From contig NZ_CCXM01000002.1 in NCBI RefSeq assembly GCF_000825685.1, positions 1 through 40,763 on the forward strand: 40,763 bases of DNA, written 5' to 3'. Position numbers and translations under genes: made by a program. Shown in pieces: positions 10,233 through 18,555 of this stretch; the stretch's first letter is position 1; each line of letters starts with the position of its first letter. Source of the stretch: Rickettsia hoogstraalii (GTDB taxonomy: Bacteria > Pseudomonadota > Alphaproteobacteria > Rickettsiales > Rickettsiaceae). The notes under the pieces were generated by a model that did not search any database, was not told where the DNA came from, and was given only the letters and a program-made list of their open reading frames with translations.

Positions 10233-11492
10233 ATGAATGAAATTTTTCCACTATTGCTAAATACATTCCACACAATCTGGGATAATACCAAGACATGTAA
10301 AGATAGTAATAAAACATTTGATGTTGTAAGACTTGGCAACATGTTACGTAATCGCAAATATTATCTTATGGATCAGAAACTTATTTCTAGTAAATGTTTC
10401 CCTACTGACAATTGTTCACTCGATACAGAAGTAGAATGCAATATTTTTGAATTTTTAAGCAAAAGTAAGGACTCTTTAGGCCTCAAAGCACATATTGAAC
10501 ATCTCAATGGCACCATATTTAGAGTTGTAAGCTCATTCGATAATACAAGAATCTTTGGGACAGAATATAAAATCTTTAGTCCTAATAACACTCCATTATT
10601 GTATGAACATCAGTGTCTTACAGATGAGTCAGTACTGATTAAAAATGTGCATAAGGTAGTGCTACAAGGTCATGATATATCTATGCGTACACCAAAAACT
10701 GGAAAATGTGGTATCTTCCTTATAGAATATATGTCTGATAAGTTAAAACACATACTGCAAGAAGTAATGCCTGATGTAGTTAATAACACCACTTCATCTA
10801 TAGTAGACTTCTTTACAACTGTAACCGAAAATACAAGCTTAAACTATACTAGTAATTATGAAGTTATGGATTATAATAGTACCAATAGTACTGATATTAG
10901 TAACTACGATGAACAACATAGTCAAGATAGTACTATGCTCATAGGCGGGTTAGTTTTAGCATCAGCCGTATCAATTACATATTTACTAACTTATATGTAT
11001 AATAAATACTGTAAGAAAACACCTGTGGCACAAACAGAAACTGCTGATATTCATATTGGTGATCCTTCTCTAATGGAGATTAATAGTAGAAAAGCTAAAA
11101 TATATTACAGTGATAGTTCTTCGGCAGACAGGGCGGAGTATGCTATTGTAGACATTTCTAGTAAGAGGGCTAAATATACAAAAGCTACATATGATATTTC
11201 AAATCCCTCTAGCTCACATTCTGACGATCACGAAAGAATGGAGTTAATGAGTTCAGCTGATAGCTCTACTCAAGATAGCAGTAGTGTCAATTCTCATAGA
11301 CTTGCTAAATTACATATAGAGGGCAGAGACTCTGGGATACCAATATATGATAATTGTGAACCAGTTTATGATTACCCACAACTACCACCAAGACCTGTAA
11401 CTGTCATCGAACACAAAGACTTTTATATACCAATAGAACAACATCATGATGATTCTAGCCTTTTAGGATTAAGTGAATTTCCATTTATTTAG
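10233..11492 (+). CDS. single-pass membrane protein with Tyr/Pro-motif tail, unknown
   Basis: I do not recognise this 419-residue protein. It has three visible parts. The N-terminal part (residues 1-234) contains six cysteines (22, 55, 61, 69, 128, 159) and many N-x-S/T triplets near the membrane. One strong membrane segment lies at 235-256. The C-terminal tail of about 160 residues is rich in Ser, Asp and Tyr. The tail contains EYAIV (302-306), IYDN (371-374), EPVYD (376-380) and PQLPPRP (382-388), which resemble tyrosine-phosphorylation and SH3-binding motifs of host-directed bacterial effectors. No classical signal peptide is seen. The gene stands alone, with GAGAG 8 bases before its ATG, and ends before a strong hairpin terminator. 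It is intact among broken neighbours, which suggests selection. The effector idea is inference only. Confidence 0.8.
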   Translation: MNEIFPLLLNTFHTIWDNTKTCKDSNKTFDVVRLGNMLRNRKYYLMDQKLISSKCFPTDNCSLDTEVECNIFEFLSKSKDSLGLKAHIEHLNGTIFRVVSSFDNTRIFGTEYKIFSPNNTPLLYEHQCLTDESVLIKNVHKVVLQGHDISMRTPKTGKCGIFLIEYMSDKLKHILQEVMPDVVNNTTSSIVDFFTTVTENTSLNYTSNYEVMDYNSTNSTDISNYDEQHSQDSTMLIGGLVLASAVSITYLLTYMYNKYCKKTPVAQTETADIHIGDPSLMEINSRKAKIYYSDSSSADRAEYAIVDISSKRAKYTKATYDISNPSSSHSDDHERMELMSSADSSTQDSSSVNSHRLAKLHIEGRDSGIPIYDNCEPVYDYPQLPPRPVTVIEHKDFYIPIEQHHDDSSLLGLSEFPFI

Positions 11493-11542
11493 CAAAATTC
11501 AATAGAATAAGATCAATTGGATCTTGACATCCTACTCACTTC

Positions 11543-11575
11543 TAGATGAAAAGTAGCATTGCTACTTTTCATCTA
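11543..11575. terminator. bidirectional hairpin terminator
   Basis: A perfect 15-bp stem (TAGATGAAAAGTAGC and its complement) closes on a 3-base loop (ATT). It follows the stop codon of the membrane-protein gene by 50 bases and is trailed by an A/T-rich stretch without a long pure T run. It likely terminates that gene, and transcription from the opposite side. Confidence 0.8.
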
Positions 11576-11624
11576 TATTTTACATGGTAATCCCCCCATT
11601 TTTAATGGTAATAAATGAGTAGAG

Positions 11625-12422
11625 AGTTAAGCCACCAAAGCTAATTTTGGTCTTTCGTTATTATATGACCAAAGCCATTTAGTGGCAAGATCTTGTACCT
11701 CTTGTACTCTTGTATATTATAAAATAAATGCTGGCTCAACCAATCATATCTTACAGTCCTATTATATCTTTTAATATATGCATTTTGCTGAGGTTAACCT
11801 GGCTGAATGAACAACAATTTGATCTAGTGCCTTTATGACTCTTTCTGCCGGTAGCGAAAAGTCAATCTCAATACCAAGTCCCTACCTATTAAAGTCATCA
11901 ATCACATTAAATAAACGATTCTCTAAACTATCGTGCATGAAGTCCATAGACTAGCAATCATTTATTGTTTTAGGCACTATAAGCTTTTCAAGCTTTTCTC
12001 TAAGTAATCTTTTCTTAGACTTTATTCTCATATTAAGCGCTAATTCCTTATATATTCTGTATATACGTTTGTGATTCCAACCAAAACCTTTGTGATATTA
12101 CGCAAATATAAAAAGCAAAGACCGAAGCCCCAGGTCTTTTGATTATGGGTTAAATGCATTAATCAACTAACTATAACATCATCCTCAGATGATACCTTCT
12201 TCTTATATCTATAGCAGGTTTCACTGACACAAAAGATCTTGCATACGGTTCTTATAGCAATACCTCTTTCTTCGGATATCATTTTAGCCATCTCAAAGAC
12301 AAGAGATGGCTTTCTTTACTTTTTTCAAGTACTTCCTTTAATATATCGGCTCTTAACCTTTCCTTAGCATACATCTTTTTAAGTCGGGCATTCTCCGATT
12401 CTAATTCCTTTAGCTCAGATCT
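11625..12422 (-). pseudogene. IS3-family transposase remnant
   Basis: On the minus strand the pieces of an IS3 element can be followed in shifting frames. The end of OrfA (LKELESENARLKKM, about 12370-12422) comes first. OrfB's start follows (EERGIAIRTVCKIFCVSETCY, about 12200-12280), then NHKTWGFGLCFLYLRN-like sequence near 12120. The DDE core comes next (WSMDFMHDSLENRLFNVIDD, about 11890-11950), then the C-terminal YNNERPKLAL near 11660. Many stops interrupt it. A second, shorter remnant of the same element type is at 17862-18000. Insertion of this element truncated the adjacent TPR gene. Confidence 0.85.
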
Positions 12423-13244
12423 TAATGATATTGCTTTTCTGTAAGCCGCTAAGCTCTCATTATATCTGCCTTGCTTTTGCAGTATCATCCCCACATAACA
12501 ATTTGCTGGTTCATTCTCGGGATTTAGCTGCAAGCACCTTCTAAAATATATTAATGCTTTATGATTTTCCTCTCTAGCTTGTTTAGGCCTCTCATTCACT
12601 GTTAAACTCTCGTTATTTAACAAAAAACATTTCTGCATGGGCATCACTATTACCACTGTTATTATTTCCTGTAGCAAGTCTGATGCCTTCTGTGATGCTT
12701 AACACCTCAGATAAATGTATGTACACGAGCAGTGCTTTCTTCTTTGTTACAGCGAAGACTCATATAAAACATCTTTATTGCTTCGTCATAACTTCCAAGC
12801 AAACATAATGTTATACCGCTAAAGTAATATGCTACGTAATTATCAGAATGGGTTTTGATTACTGACTTAAAACATAATAAAGCTGTCCTATAGCATCTTC
12901 GCTTATCTGTAGGTCTTTGCAGTAGCAGCAGTTGATGCCCTACTCTTAGCCACTCATCGTCATATTTGCTGAGTTTTAAAAAACTGATTAACACTGTGAT
13001 TGTTTTAGCGGTAGGTAATTTTGATGAGGATTGGTTATCATGATCTGCATTGTCAGCATTGCACGCTTGATCTACAAAACTCGCAACATTAGGGTCATAA
13101 AATATGTGAACTAATCTTGCAGCTTTAGTTTTTTTATTTTTGATGTATAAAGCCAGCGGGGTCTAAAGTTTTGTGGGGGCTAGAAAAATGAGCAGATGTT
13201 ACTCTACTATTATTGCCATCACATACATTATGTGTTATATTCAT
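12420..13244 (-). pseudogene. TPR-repeat protein gene, frameshifted and IS3-truncated
   Basis: A tetratricopeptide-repeat gene begins at ATG 13244 (MNITHNVCDGNNSRV). It shifts frame in an A/T run near 13125-13141 and continues as KAARLVHIFYDPNVASFVDQ, then TPR units (residues like AYYFSGITLCLLGSYDEAIKMF). It shifts again near 12690, then carries another TPR (ALIYFRRCLQLNPENEPANC) before fusing to IS3 OrfA sequence at about 12422. Its promoter and a hairpin leader lie upstream at 13271-13413. A related 5' end is found at 20231-20416, and an intact shorter TPR gene at 32824. Confidence 0.75.
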
Positions 13245-13270
13245 TGTGACCTTGTATCTATTTACTGGTG

Positions 13271-13413
13271 ACTTTAATCACCAGTAAACACTCTCCTTGT
13301 CCAAAATTTGAGTGTTTACTGGTTTTTCTTTTTATAAGATAGTTTGTACTTTATTATCAGCTCAATCCACTACCTCATACTTCTACTTTATTAAATATAT
13401 TTTAGTGTGTCAA
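13271..13413 (-). promoter_or_regulatory. promoter and hairpin leader of TPR gene (copy 1)
   Basis: On the minus strand a -35 TTGACA (13413-13408) is separated by 17 bp from TAAAGT (13390-13385). The transcript would then run about 140 bases to the TPR start at 13244. The leader holds a 14-bp stem (ACCAGTAAACACTC at about 13279, with its complement near 13309-13322). Read on the plus strand the same stem is followed by TTTTTCTTTTT, so it also works as a terminator against opposing transcription. The whole block is repeated in inverse orientation at 20112-20253. Confidence 0.65.
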
Positions 13414-13414
13414 G

Positions 13415-13447
13415 AAAAATGGTTTCTGGTATTCAGAAATCATTTTT
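13415..13447. promoter_or_regulatory. palindromic operator upstream of HTH regulator
   Basis: Two 14-base arms, AAAAATGGTTTCTG and CAGAAATCATTTTT, pair at 13 of 14 positions around a 5-base spacer. The site lies between the divergent TPR promoter (its -35 is immediately adjacent) and the regulator gene starting at 13467. It is a natural operator for that regulator. It is absent from the second leader copy at 20112. Confidence 0.6.
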
Positions 13448-13466
13448 ATGATATTTTGAGTTATTT

Positions 13467-13952
13467 ATGGATATTTCACTAAGGATACAAAAATTTTTAA
13501 GTCAAAAAATTAAAGCTTATAAAATACAACAAAAAGATTTGGTACTAGGAACATCTTTATCGCGATCTACTATTAGCAAACTCCTAAATGCAATTTTACT
13601 TAATCCTAATATCATCACTATTCTTAAAATTGCAACATTCTTTGAATGTGATATAGATGAAGTACTTGGTCGCACAAAATTTATAAAAAATACAAAAAAA
13701 TATCAATTATATGTATCTTTAACTTTAAATGATATTAATAATCATTTACTCTCTTTTCTTAAAACAAAAATACAGCAACTTAACATTACAGAGTATATAT
13801 TGGAAAAAAATTGCAGAGTAGGTAGTAGTACTATTACTCATTTTATTAATACAAATAGTGATAATAGAATTTTAAGTACTAAAGTTATCGTAAAACTGGC
13901 AGATTATTTTCAAATCTCTATAGATGAAATGATTGGTAGGACCAAGATATAA
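13467..13952 (+). CDS. XRE-type regulator with two tandem HTH domains
   Basis: This 161-residue DNA-binding protein is built from two similar Cro/CI-type helix-turn-helix units, residues about 5-72 and 86-161. Each ends in nearly the same phrase, IDEVLGRTKF and IDEMIGRTKI, which shows an internal duplication. The first unit has the clearer HTH (SLSRSTISKLLNAILLNPN), the second CRVGSSTITHFINTNS. It is probably an autoregulator acting at the palindrome directly upstream, and may control the divergent TPR gene. It lies at the edge of the replication and partition core, convergent with the parA1 operon. Confidence 0.82.
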   Translation: MDISLRIQKFLSQKIKAYKIQQKDLVLGTSLSRSTISKLLNAILLNPNIITILKIATFFECDIDEVLGRTKFIKNTKKYQLYVSLTLNDINNHLLSFLKTKIQQLNITEYILEKNCRVGSSTITHFINTNSDNRILSTKVIVKLADYFQISIDEMIGRTKI

Positions 13953-14039
13953 ACACACATATTCCTATATGTTTATATGCTCATATTTTGTACTACACTA
14001 AATTAGTTATAAGTCTGGTCAAGAAACGTGACGATATGT

Positions 14040-14270
14040 CTATATACTCTTTTCTACAGCTTCTATAATTATTTCAGTCATTGTTACCTCCCTCCTAGCC
14101 GCCTCGATTTTTAATTTCTTATGCAATTCTTCTGGTAAAAAGATAGTCGTTCTCTTATGTTTTTGATCCTGTTGTTCATGTTTTATATTACCCGACACCC
14201 ATGCATCAATAAATTGAGTAGTATTTTTTTGTACCGGTTTTTTGGGGAGCTCAATTCTTTTTCCTGTCAT
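14040..14270 (-). CDS. ribbon-helix-helix partner of ParA1
   Basis: This 76-residue protein has a flexible N-terminus and a ribbon-helix-helix C-terminus (residues 38-76: RTTIFLPEELHKKLKIEAARR, then VTMTEIIIEAVEKSI in spaced form). It starts 25 bp after parA1 on the same strand. That order and size match the ParG/omega-type centromere-binding partners of small ParF-like ATPases. It likely binds the A/T-rich repeats beside the operon (14947-15016, and similar sequence at 13955-13980) and represses the operon. Confidence 0.8.
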   Translation of the reverse strand: MTGKRIELPKKPVQKNTTQFIDAWVSGNIKHEQQDQKHKRTTIFLPEELHKKLKIEAARREVTMTEIIIEAVEKSI

Positions 14271-14295
14271 GATCTTTTCAATTAGTTATATTTTT

Positions 14296-14906
14296 CTATG
14301 TTATTTCTCTAACGGCTAGATTGTCTCTATTATGCTCTTCCATAACTGTGGAACCAATAACTGCTGTTTCTGCATATGCCACTCTCTGACAAATATGTGT
14401 TTGTAAAATATCCATACCGTAATGATCTAACGCTCGTTCCACACCTCGACCAATAGCAGTATTGGATATTTTCCTATTAATTAAAAAGGCGGACTTTATA
14501 TTTTTTCTTCCTTCTAATGGTTGAGATACTTCTTTTATAAGGCTAACCACTTCATTAGCTGCCCATATATCATAAGGTGACGGTTGCACTGGTATTACTA
14601 CCAGGTCACTAGTAACTATTACAGACTTAGCAACATCATATATCCTTGGTGGTCCATCAATAATTATATGATCATAATTCTTAACCAATTTTGATACCTC
14701 TTTATGTATTTTATTGGTTTTGTGAGACCAATTATAGTGAATAAACTTTCTTTTCTACGAGTTGCAACCCAATCTAGAGAACTATTTTGTGGATCCGGAT
14801 CTATTAAAAGTACTTTTTGCTTTTTTAGTGATAGACATGTTGCAACATTAATTGAAAGTGTAGTCTTACCTACACCTCCTTTTTGATTCAAGAAAGACAA
14901 AATCAT
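14296..14906 (-). pseudogene. parA: ParA1, ParF-like partition ATPase, frameshifted
   Basis: The N-terminal half (14906 to about 14725) has the deviant Walker A KGGVGKTT and the start MILSFLNQ. The C-terminal half (about 14725-14296) has the Walker A' region HIIIDGPP and a typical ParA end. The two halves lie in different frames. The change falls near 14715-14735, in an A-rich stretch where [17 protein letters not shown] continues the second frame. Together they give a normal length of about 203 residues. Either the gene is inactive or there is a one-base sequencing error. The ribbon-helix-helix gene follows at once. If the break is real, this module cannot partition and the second ParA must do the work. 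Confidence 0.85.
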
Positions 14907-14946
14907 AATAACATTATTTATTTTTTATACGATTATATAAATATAT

Positions 14947-15067
14947 AAACATACATATGTCAATATGTTTATATTAGATTGTAAAAACATACATATATAT
15001 TAACATATACATGTTATGTGCTCTGATTTTAAAATAATTATTTTTTATGTGTGAAATAATTATTTTT
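14947..15067. promoter_or_regulatory. A/T-rich inverted and direct repeats, operator or centromere candidate
   Basis: Between parA1 and the small ribbon-helix-helix gene lie several short repeats. AAACATA at 14947 and TATGTTT at 14964 form an inverted pair. TAACAT and ATGTTA form another at 15001-15016. AAATAATTATTTTT occurs twice, at 15032 and 15054, 22 bp (two helical turns) apart. The phrase TATGTTTATAT recurs at 13968, on the other side of the par operon. Such arrays fit binding sites for the two ribbon-helix-helix proteins. No binding site family can be assigned by eye. Confidence 0.45.
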
Positions 15068-15068
15068 A

Positions 15069-15074
15069 TTGACA
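15069..15074 (+). promoter_or_regulatory. -35 element of candidate rep operon promoter
   Basis: TTGACA at 15069-15074 follows the second AAATAATTATTTTT repeat directly. The -10 is unclear: TATGAT lies 21 bp downstream, and TAACTA lies at 17 bp. The small ribbon-helix-helix gene starts at 15128 and rep at 15459, so this would be their shared promoter with the repeat as operator. Confidence 0.4.
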
Positions 15075-15127
15075 TGTGTACAAAATATGTTTAACTATGA
15101 TTATAATTCATTTATCTCAATGGCTTT

Positions 15128-15307
15128 ATGCTGAAGAAAATAAACGTAAAAAGGATATCTTTAGATATTCCAGAGCATATTATAGAAAAGATTGATAAAA
15201 TTTGTGCTGAAAACTTTATCACGCGCAGAAAGTGGTTTATAGACGCTGCAAATGATAAACTCGAGAAGTATGAATTAAATAAAATAGATATGATAGTGAA
15301 AAAATAA
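15128..15307 (+). CDS. small ribbon-helix-helix protein upstream of rep
   Basis: This 59-residue protein fits the ribbon-helix-helix fold. A short basic strand (KRISLDIPEHI) precedes two helices (IEKIDKICAENF and RRKWFIDAANDKLEKYEL). It is too short for most ORF cut-offs. It sits 151 bp before the replication gene on the same strand, with repeats and a promoter-like TTGACA upstream. It is probably a copy-number or rep regulator of the CopG kind, or an adaptor for partition. No exact family was recognised. Confidence 0.7.
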   Translation: MLKKINVKRISLDIPEHIIEKIDKICAENFITRRKWFIDAANDKLEKYELNKIDMIVKK

Positions 15308-15458
15308 ACTACAGGTGCTAAGTTCTCAAAATATCTAAAACTCAACACCTTGATTGATACGACATGCAAAAATAAACACGGGCAGCATTATTTTTACATA
15401 TAATAAATATATACTATTTCTACGTAGCGGTCAAGGGTTTCAGGAAAAGGAGCATAAA

Positions 15459-17834
15459 ATGCAATCATTTTACCCGCTTGCTACGCCAAGTGATAATGTA
15501 GGTATACATCAGTACTATGATACCACAAAGAATCAATCATACGTCCCAATAACTGGATGCGTATTATCTCATATATTATCAAGCAAAGAGTTATCTACTC
15601 TTGAGAAAATGTACTACATCTTAGCTGATGGGCTTTCTTGTATTAACTTCTCTAAGGGACGTAATAGATCTATATCTCTACCTGCTAAAAGCTGGGCAGA
15701 AAGACTATCTTGCTCTAAATCTGAAGTATTTGTGCTTCAGAAATCCCTGGAAGATAAAGGACATTTCATTATTACTAGAGATAAGAACGATCAAGGTCAG
15801 AATAAACGTAACATTATTACCACAACAATACCTGATAAGGTTTTTAATGATCTTAAATATGAACCTGATAGGTTTGATCTAGGTGATATCGATAATACAA
15901 AAACACGTCACTCTAAGTCAGATAAGTTAGATTCTATAGATAATATCTTTGTGCCAATCATAGAAGGAAAAAGGCAACATCTTGAAAAAACTAAGATGTT
16001 TATAAGAGTACCTTATGAGTTCTTAAAGCAATTAAATTCTAATTGTAGCATTTCTGCAACAGCAAAGACTATAACACTCTATCTTTTTACAAAGATTTAT
16101 AAATCTTCATTATCTAATAATAATGATAAAGGTAACAGAGACACGGACAGTAAGGACAAAGACAACAGGGTAACTACGGAGACTTATATTGATGCCAGTA
16201 ACAGCAATAAGAATGATTACAAAGATGTTTATGATCATGCTTATGACCATGATCACTCTATAACTAATAACCTACACTCTATTGTCACTTCTTATCAAGA
16301 ATTACAGAAAGAACTTAAATTACATAGAAATTCTATTTCTAGAGCATTAAAGGATTTAGAAGATAATAATCTTATTAAGCGAGATAAGCTAGTTATCAGA
16401 AACAATGATGATTATAATAGCAGGTCTGATAAATCTTTATGGCAAATATCTCTTCTGAATATATCTCTCATAAATAACAATAATCAGAAAAAACAGAAAG
16501 AGCAAAAGCAACAAATAGTAATTGAGTATAATAACAATAAAGCCTTAGAAATCGCTAAAGAATGGAAATGCACAGAATATGACCCTCCTTGCACTGATTT
16601 TGGTCAATTATATAATAAAAACTTTGTATTAAAGAACAGTATTATTAAAAATATAGATTATATAGATGTAAATCTTAAGAATTTATCTGTAAATGATTCT
16701 TCAAATATATATAAATCTGAAGAAAATTTCAAAAAAGAGTTTTTGGAAAACGAGCAAAGCTCGTTTCCATCTGAATTTTATAACAATTCTTCTTTTTTAA
16801 ATGATTCTGAAGCTGGTTGTTTTGTTTCTAAGAAAGAATACTATGAAACAGCTAGTTTTAAACTACCTTGTGCTAATATACACCCCGAGATTGTTGCAAG
16901 AACCATCAAAGATATATCTGAAAATAAAGAATTAAGGCATTTCTATCCACTATCAGAAAAAGATATAGATATGCTTAACTTCAAAGCAAACAGGGGATTT
17001 AGCACTAACTTTGTAAACCAGTTACTATTGAAGCTATATATCAAATATCCTGAAAAGAAATTTAGGAATAAATTTACCTTCTTAAGCTATATGGAGAAAG
17101 TACTTGCGAACGAAAAACATCAAGGACCACTTGTTAATCATACAACATTTAGATTCAGTTGTAATATAGGTGCTGAAGAGCAGAACATGTTAGAACATGA
17201 GCAATATTTAAGCCAAATAGAGAATTCATTTGATACCAGTAAAGAAATGCAGGTAAAGAAGAAGATAGCAGGAAGATTTAGCACTTCCATAGCGTATTCA
17301 ATACTAACTCAAGTAGAGTTTAAGATAAATACCAACAACAGCTTTATAAATGTATTAATTCCAAGTAACCTAGTTTTAAGCGAGCGACAAATAGATATCT
17401 TAAGTGAGCAGCTAGAAGCAGTATATGGAATGAACGGTTATTATGTGCAGGAGGTAGAAGAGGTGGAGGATACAAGCAATGAAAGAAAGAGGAGAGATGA
17501 AGAAAAGGTAATACTATATCCTAAAATCACAACATCTGATATTGTGTCTAATGGTACACATGCAGGTATTTTAGCGAAAAGTGAGGGATTAGATACGATC
17601 GAAGCAAATACAGCATGGCATCATATCAGACAAGGATTAATTGAAGAGTTAGGAGAAGCTATGTATACAGCTTGGTTTGAAAAAGCAGTAGTGAAGGAGT
17701 GCAATGATACTTCTACACTAAAGCTTACAATGCCAACAAGATTTATGGCGGATTGGGTGCATAATAATTACTCTCATGTTATACAGAGGCTTGGCTCTAG
17801 TGCAGGGGTTAAGAGAGTGGAGTATGGATATTAG
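15459..17834 (+). CDS. plasmid replication protein with DnaA domain I-like C-terminus
   Basis: This 791-residue protein is the likely initiator. Near the N-terminus and again in the middle are winged-helix-like segments. The first is around SLPAKSWAERLSCSKSEVF; the second is around YQELQKELKLHRNSISRAL with KDLEDNNLIKRDKLVI after it. The last 79 residues (about 713-791) resemble the N-terminal domain of DnaA: TAWHHIRQGLIEELGEAMY, AWFEKAVV, then LKLTMPTRFMADWV. That suggests recruitment of the host helicase-loading machinery. DnaA-like proteins of this kind are known from Rickettsia plasmids. The start at 15459 follows AAGGAG by 7 bases; an earlier in-frame TTG at 15354 has no such site. The middle is low-complexity and N/K/D-rich. 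Copies of its pieces lie at 158-206 and 32007-32808. Confidence 0.85.
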   Translation: MQSFYPLATPSDNVGIHQYYDTTKNQSYVPITGCVLSHILSSKELSTLEKMYYILADGLSCINFSKGRNRSISLPAKSWAERLSCSKSEVFVLQKSLEDKGHFIITRDKNDQGQNKRNIITTTIPDKVFNDLKYEPDRFDLGDIDNTKTRHSKSDKLDSIDNIFVPIIEGKRQHLEKTKMFIRVPYEFLKQLNSNCSISATAKTITLYLFTKIYKSSLSNNNDKGNRDTDSKDKDNRVTTETYIDASNSNKNDYKDVYDHAYDHDHSITNNLHSIVTSYQELQKELKLHRNSISRALKDLEDNNLIKRDKLVIRNNDDYNSRSDKSLWQISLLNISLINNNNQKKQKEQKQQIVIEYNNNKALEIAKEWKCTEYDPPCTDFGQLYNKNFVLKNSIIKNIDYIDVNLKNLSVNDSSNIYKSEENFKKEFLENEQSSFPSEFYNNSSFLNDSEAGCFVSKKEYYETASFKLPCANIHPEIVARTIKDISENKELRHFYPLSEKDIDMLNFKANRGFSTNFVNQLLLKLYIKYPEKKFRNKFTFLSYMEKVLANEKHQGPLVNHTTFRFSCNIGAEEQNMLEHEQYLSQIENSFDTSKEMQVKKKIAGRFSTSIAYSILTQVEFKINTNNSFINVLIPSNLVLSERQIDILSEQLEAVYGMNGYYVQEVEEVEDTSNERKRRDEEKVILYPKITTSDIVSNGTHAGILAKSEGLDTIEANTAWHHIRQGLIEELGEAMYTAWFEKAVVKECNDTSTLKLTMPTRFMADWVHNNYSHVIQRLGSSAGVKRVEYGY

Positions 17835-17861
17835 TTAAAAGTATGGAGGTATGGATTTACC

Positions 17862-18000
17862 GATGATTACCAAGCTAAAGGAATTAGAATCGGAGAATGC
17901 CCGACTTAAAAAGATGCATGCTGAGGAAAGGTTAAGAGCCGAAAAACAATAAATGATTGCTGGTCTATGGACTTCATCATGCACGATAATTTAAAGAATA
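17862..18000 (+). pseudogene. IS3 remnant, orfA joined to orfB fragment
   Basis: MITKLKELESENARLKKM and about 12 further codons come from the end of an IS3 OrfA. They run directly into NDCWSMDF/MHDNLKN-like OrfB sequence near 17950-18000. The several hundred bases normally between them are absent, so this is an internally deleted element. It matches the larger remnant at 11625-12422 but lies in the opposite orientation, 27 bp after the rep stop. Confidence 0.75.
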
Positions 18001-18077
18001 GAAGAAGATATTGTTACATCATGTTGTATCAAGTTAGGTTCTACGCCGTTGACTATACTTTACGTAGGTTGGGTTTT

Positions 18078-18118
18078 CACCAACTGTTCCTTACGCACTT
18101 TGCTTGGCACACTGGCGG
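18078..18118. repeat. 41-bp GC-richer dispersed repeat (copy A)
   Basis: This 41-bp segment, starting CACCAACTGTTCC, recurs as its reverse complement at 36684-36724 with a single mismatch. It is clearly richer in G and C than its surroundings. No gene or element type is recognised. Bases 18001-18150 around it hold no gene I can support. Confidence 0.7.
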
Positions 18119-18150
18119 ATGGACTTAAATGCACCATTAAAAATTTTAGG

Positions 18151-18409
18151 CTATAATGCTCCCATGCAATCTATATCCTCTATTAGTATCTGTGCATTAT
18201 GTATGACTTCTATATCTGATGTCTTATTTATTCCATAAATACGACTTTTAATTGTATCAATATTTACATCTTCATTACTGTAACCAATCCGTATAGTCAT
18301 GGTGCCATTACCACCATAAATATTGCCATTGCCCGTAGTTATTGTATTATCTGTATCACTAATATAATTATCCCATACCTTAATATAATAAGGTAATGAG
18401 TTAAGAATC
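18151..18409 (-). pseudogene. 3' remnant of unrecognised gene
   Basis: An open frame of about 85 codons without a start codon runs on the minus strand. It contains YYIKVWDNYISDTDN, a glycine- and asparagine-rich NGNIYGGNGTMTIRIGYS, and ends EDIDCMGAL. The upstream boundary is a stop at about 18410. It looks like the end of a larger protein cut from its 5' part. I do not recognise the family. Confidence 0.4.
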
Positions 18410-18457
18410 TATACCTTATTATATATAATGTACTTAAGACTTTACCTTATTATATTA
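18381..18457. repeat. inverted repeats downstream of the parA2 operon
   Basis: TAATATAATAAGGTA at 18381-18395 is the exact reverse complement of 18443-18457, 47 bp apart. A third, near-identical copy of the right arm (TACCTTATTATATA) lies at 18412-18425. The cluster sits about 100 bp after the end of the parA2 operon. It could be a centromere (parS) or a transcription end; its lack of a T run argues against a simple terminator. Confidence 0.5.
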
Positions 18458-18555
18458 GTGTTCTGTTAATCATGATAGTTAGTTAAAGTTATTATAAAAT
18501 ATATAAGTACTACTTAAACCTAGTGGTGTCAAGTCTTATTTTTTACAAAAACACA

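Noticed and set aside
10139..10357. 72-codon minus-strand frame across the start of the membrane-protein gene
   Set aside because: It overlaps the longer, better supported plus-strand gene and shows no family motif.
14947..15016. CRISPR-like array in the repeats before rep
   Set aside because: The repeats are short, inverted and unequal, without regular spacers, and no cas genes are present.
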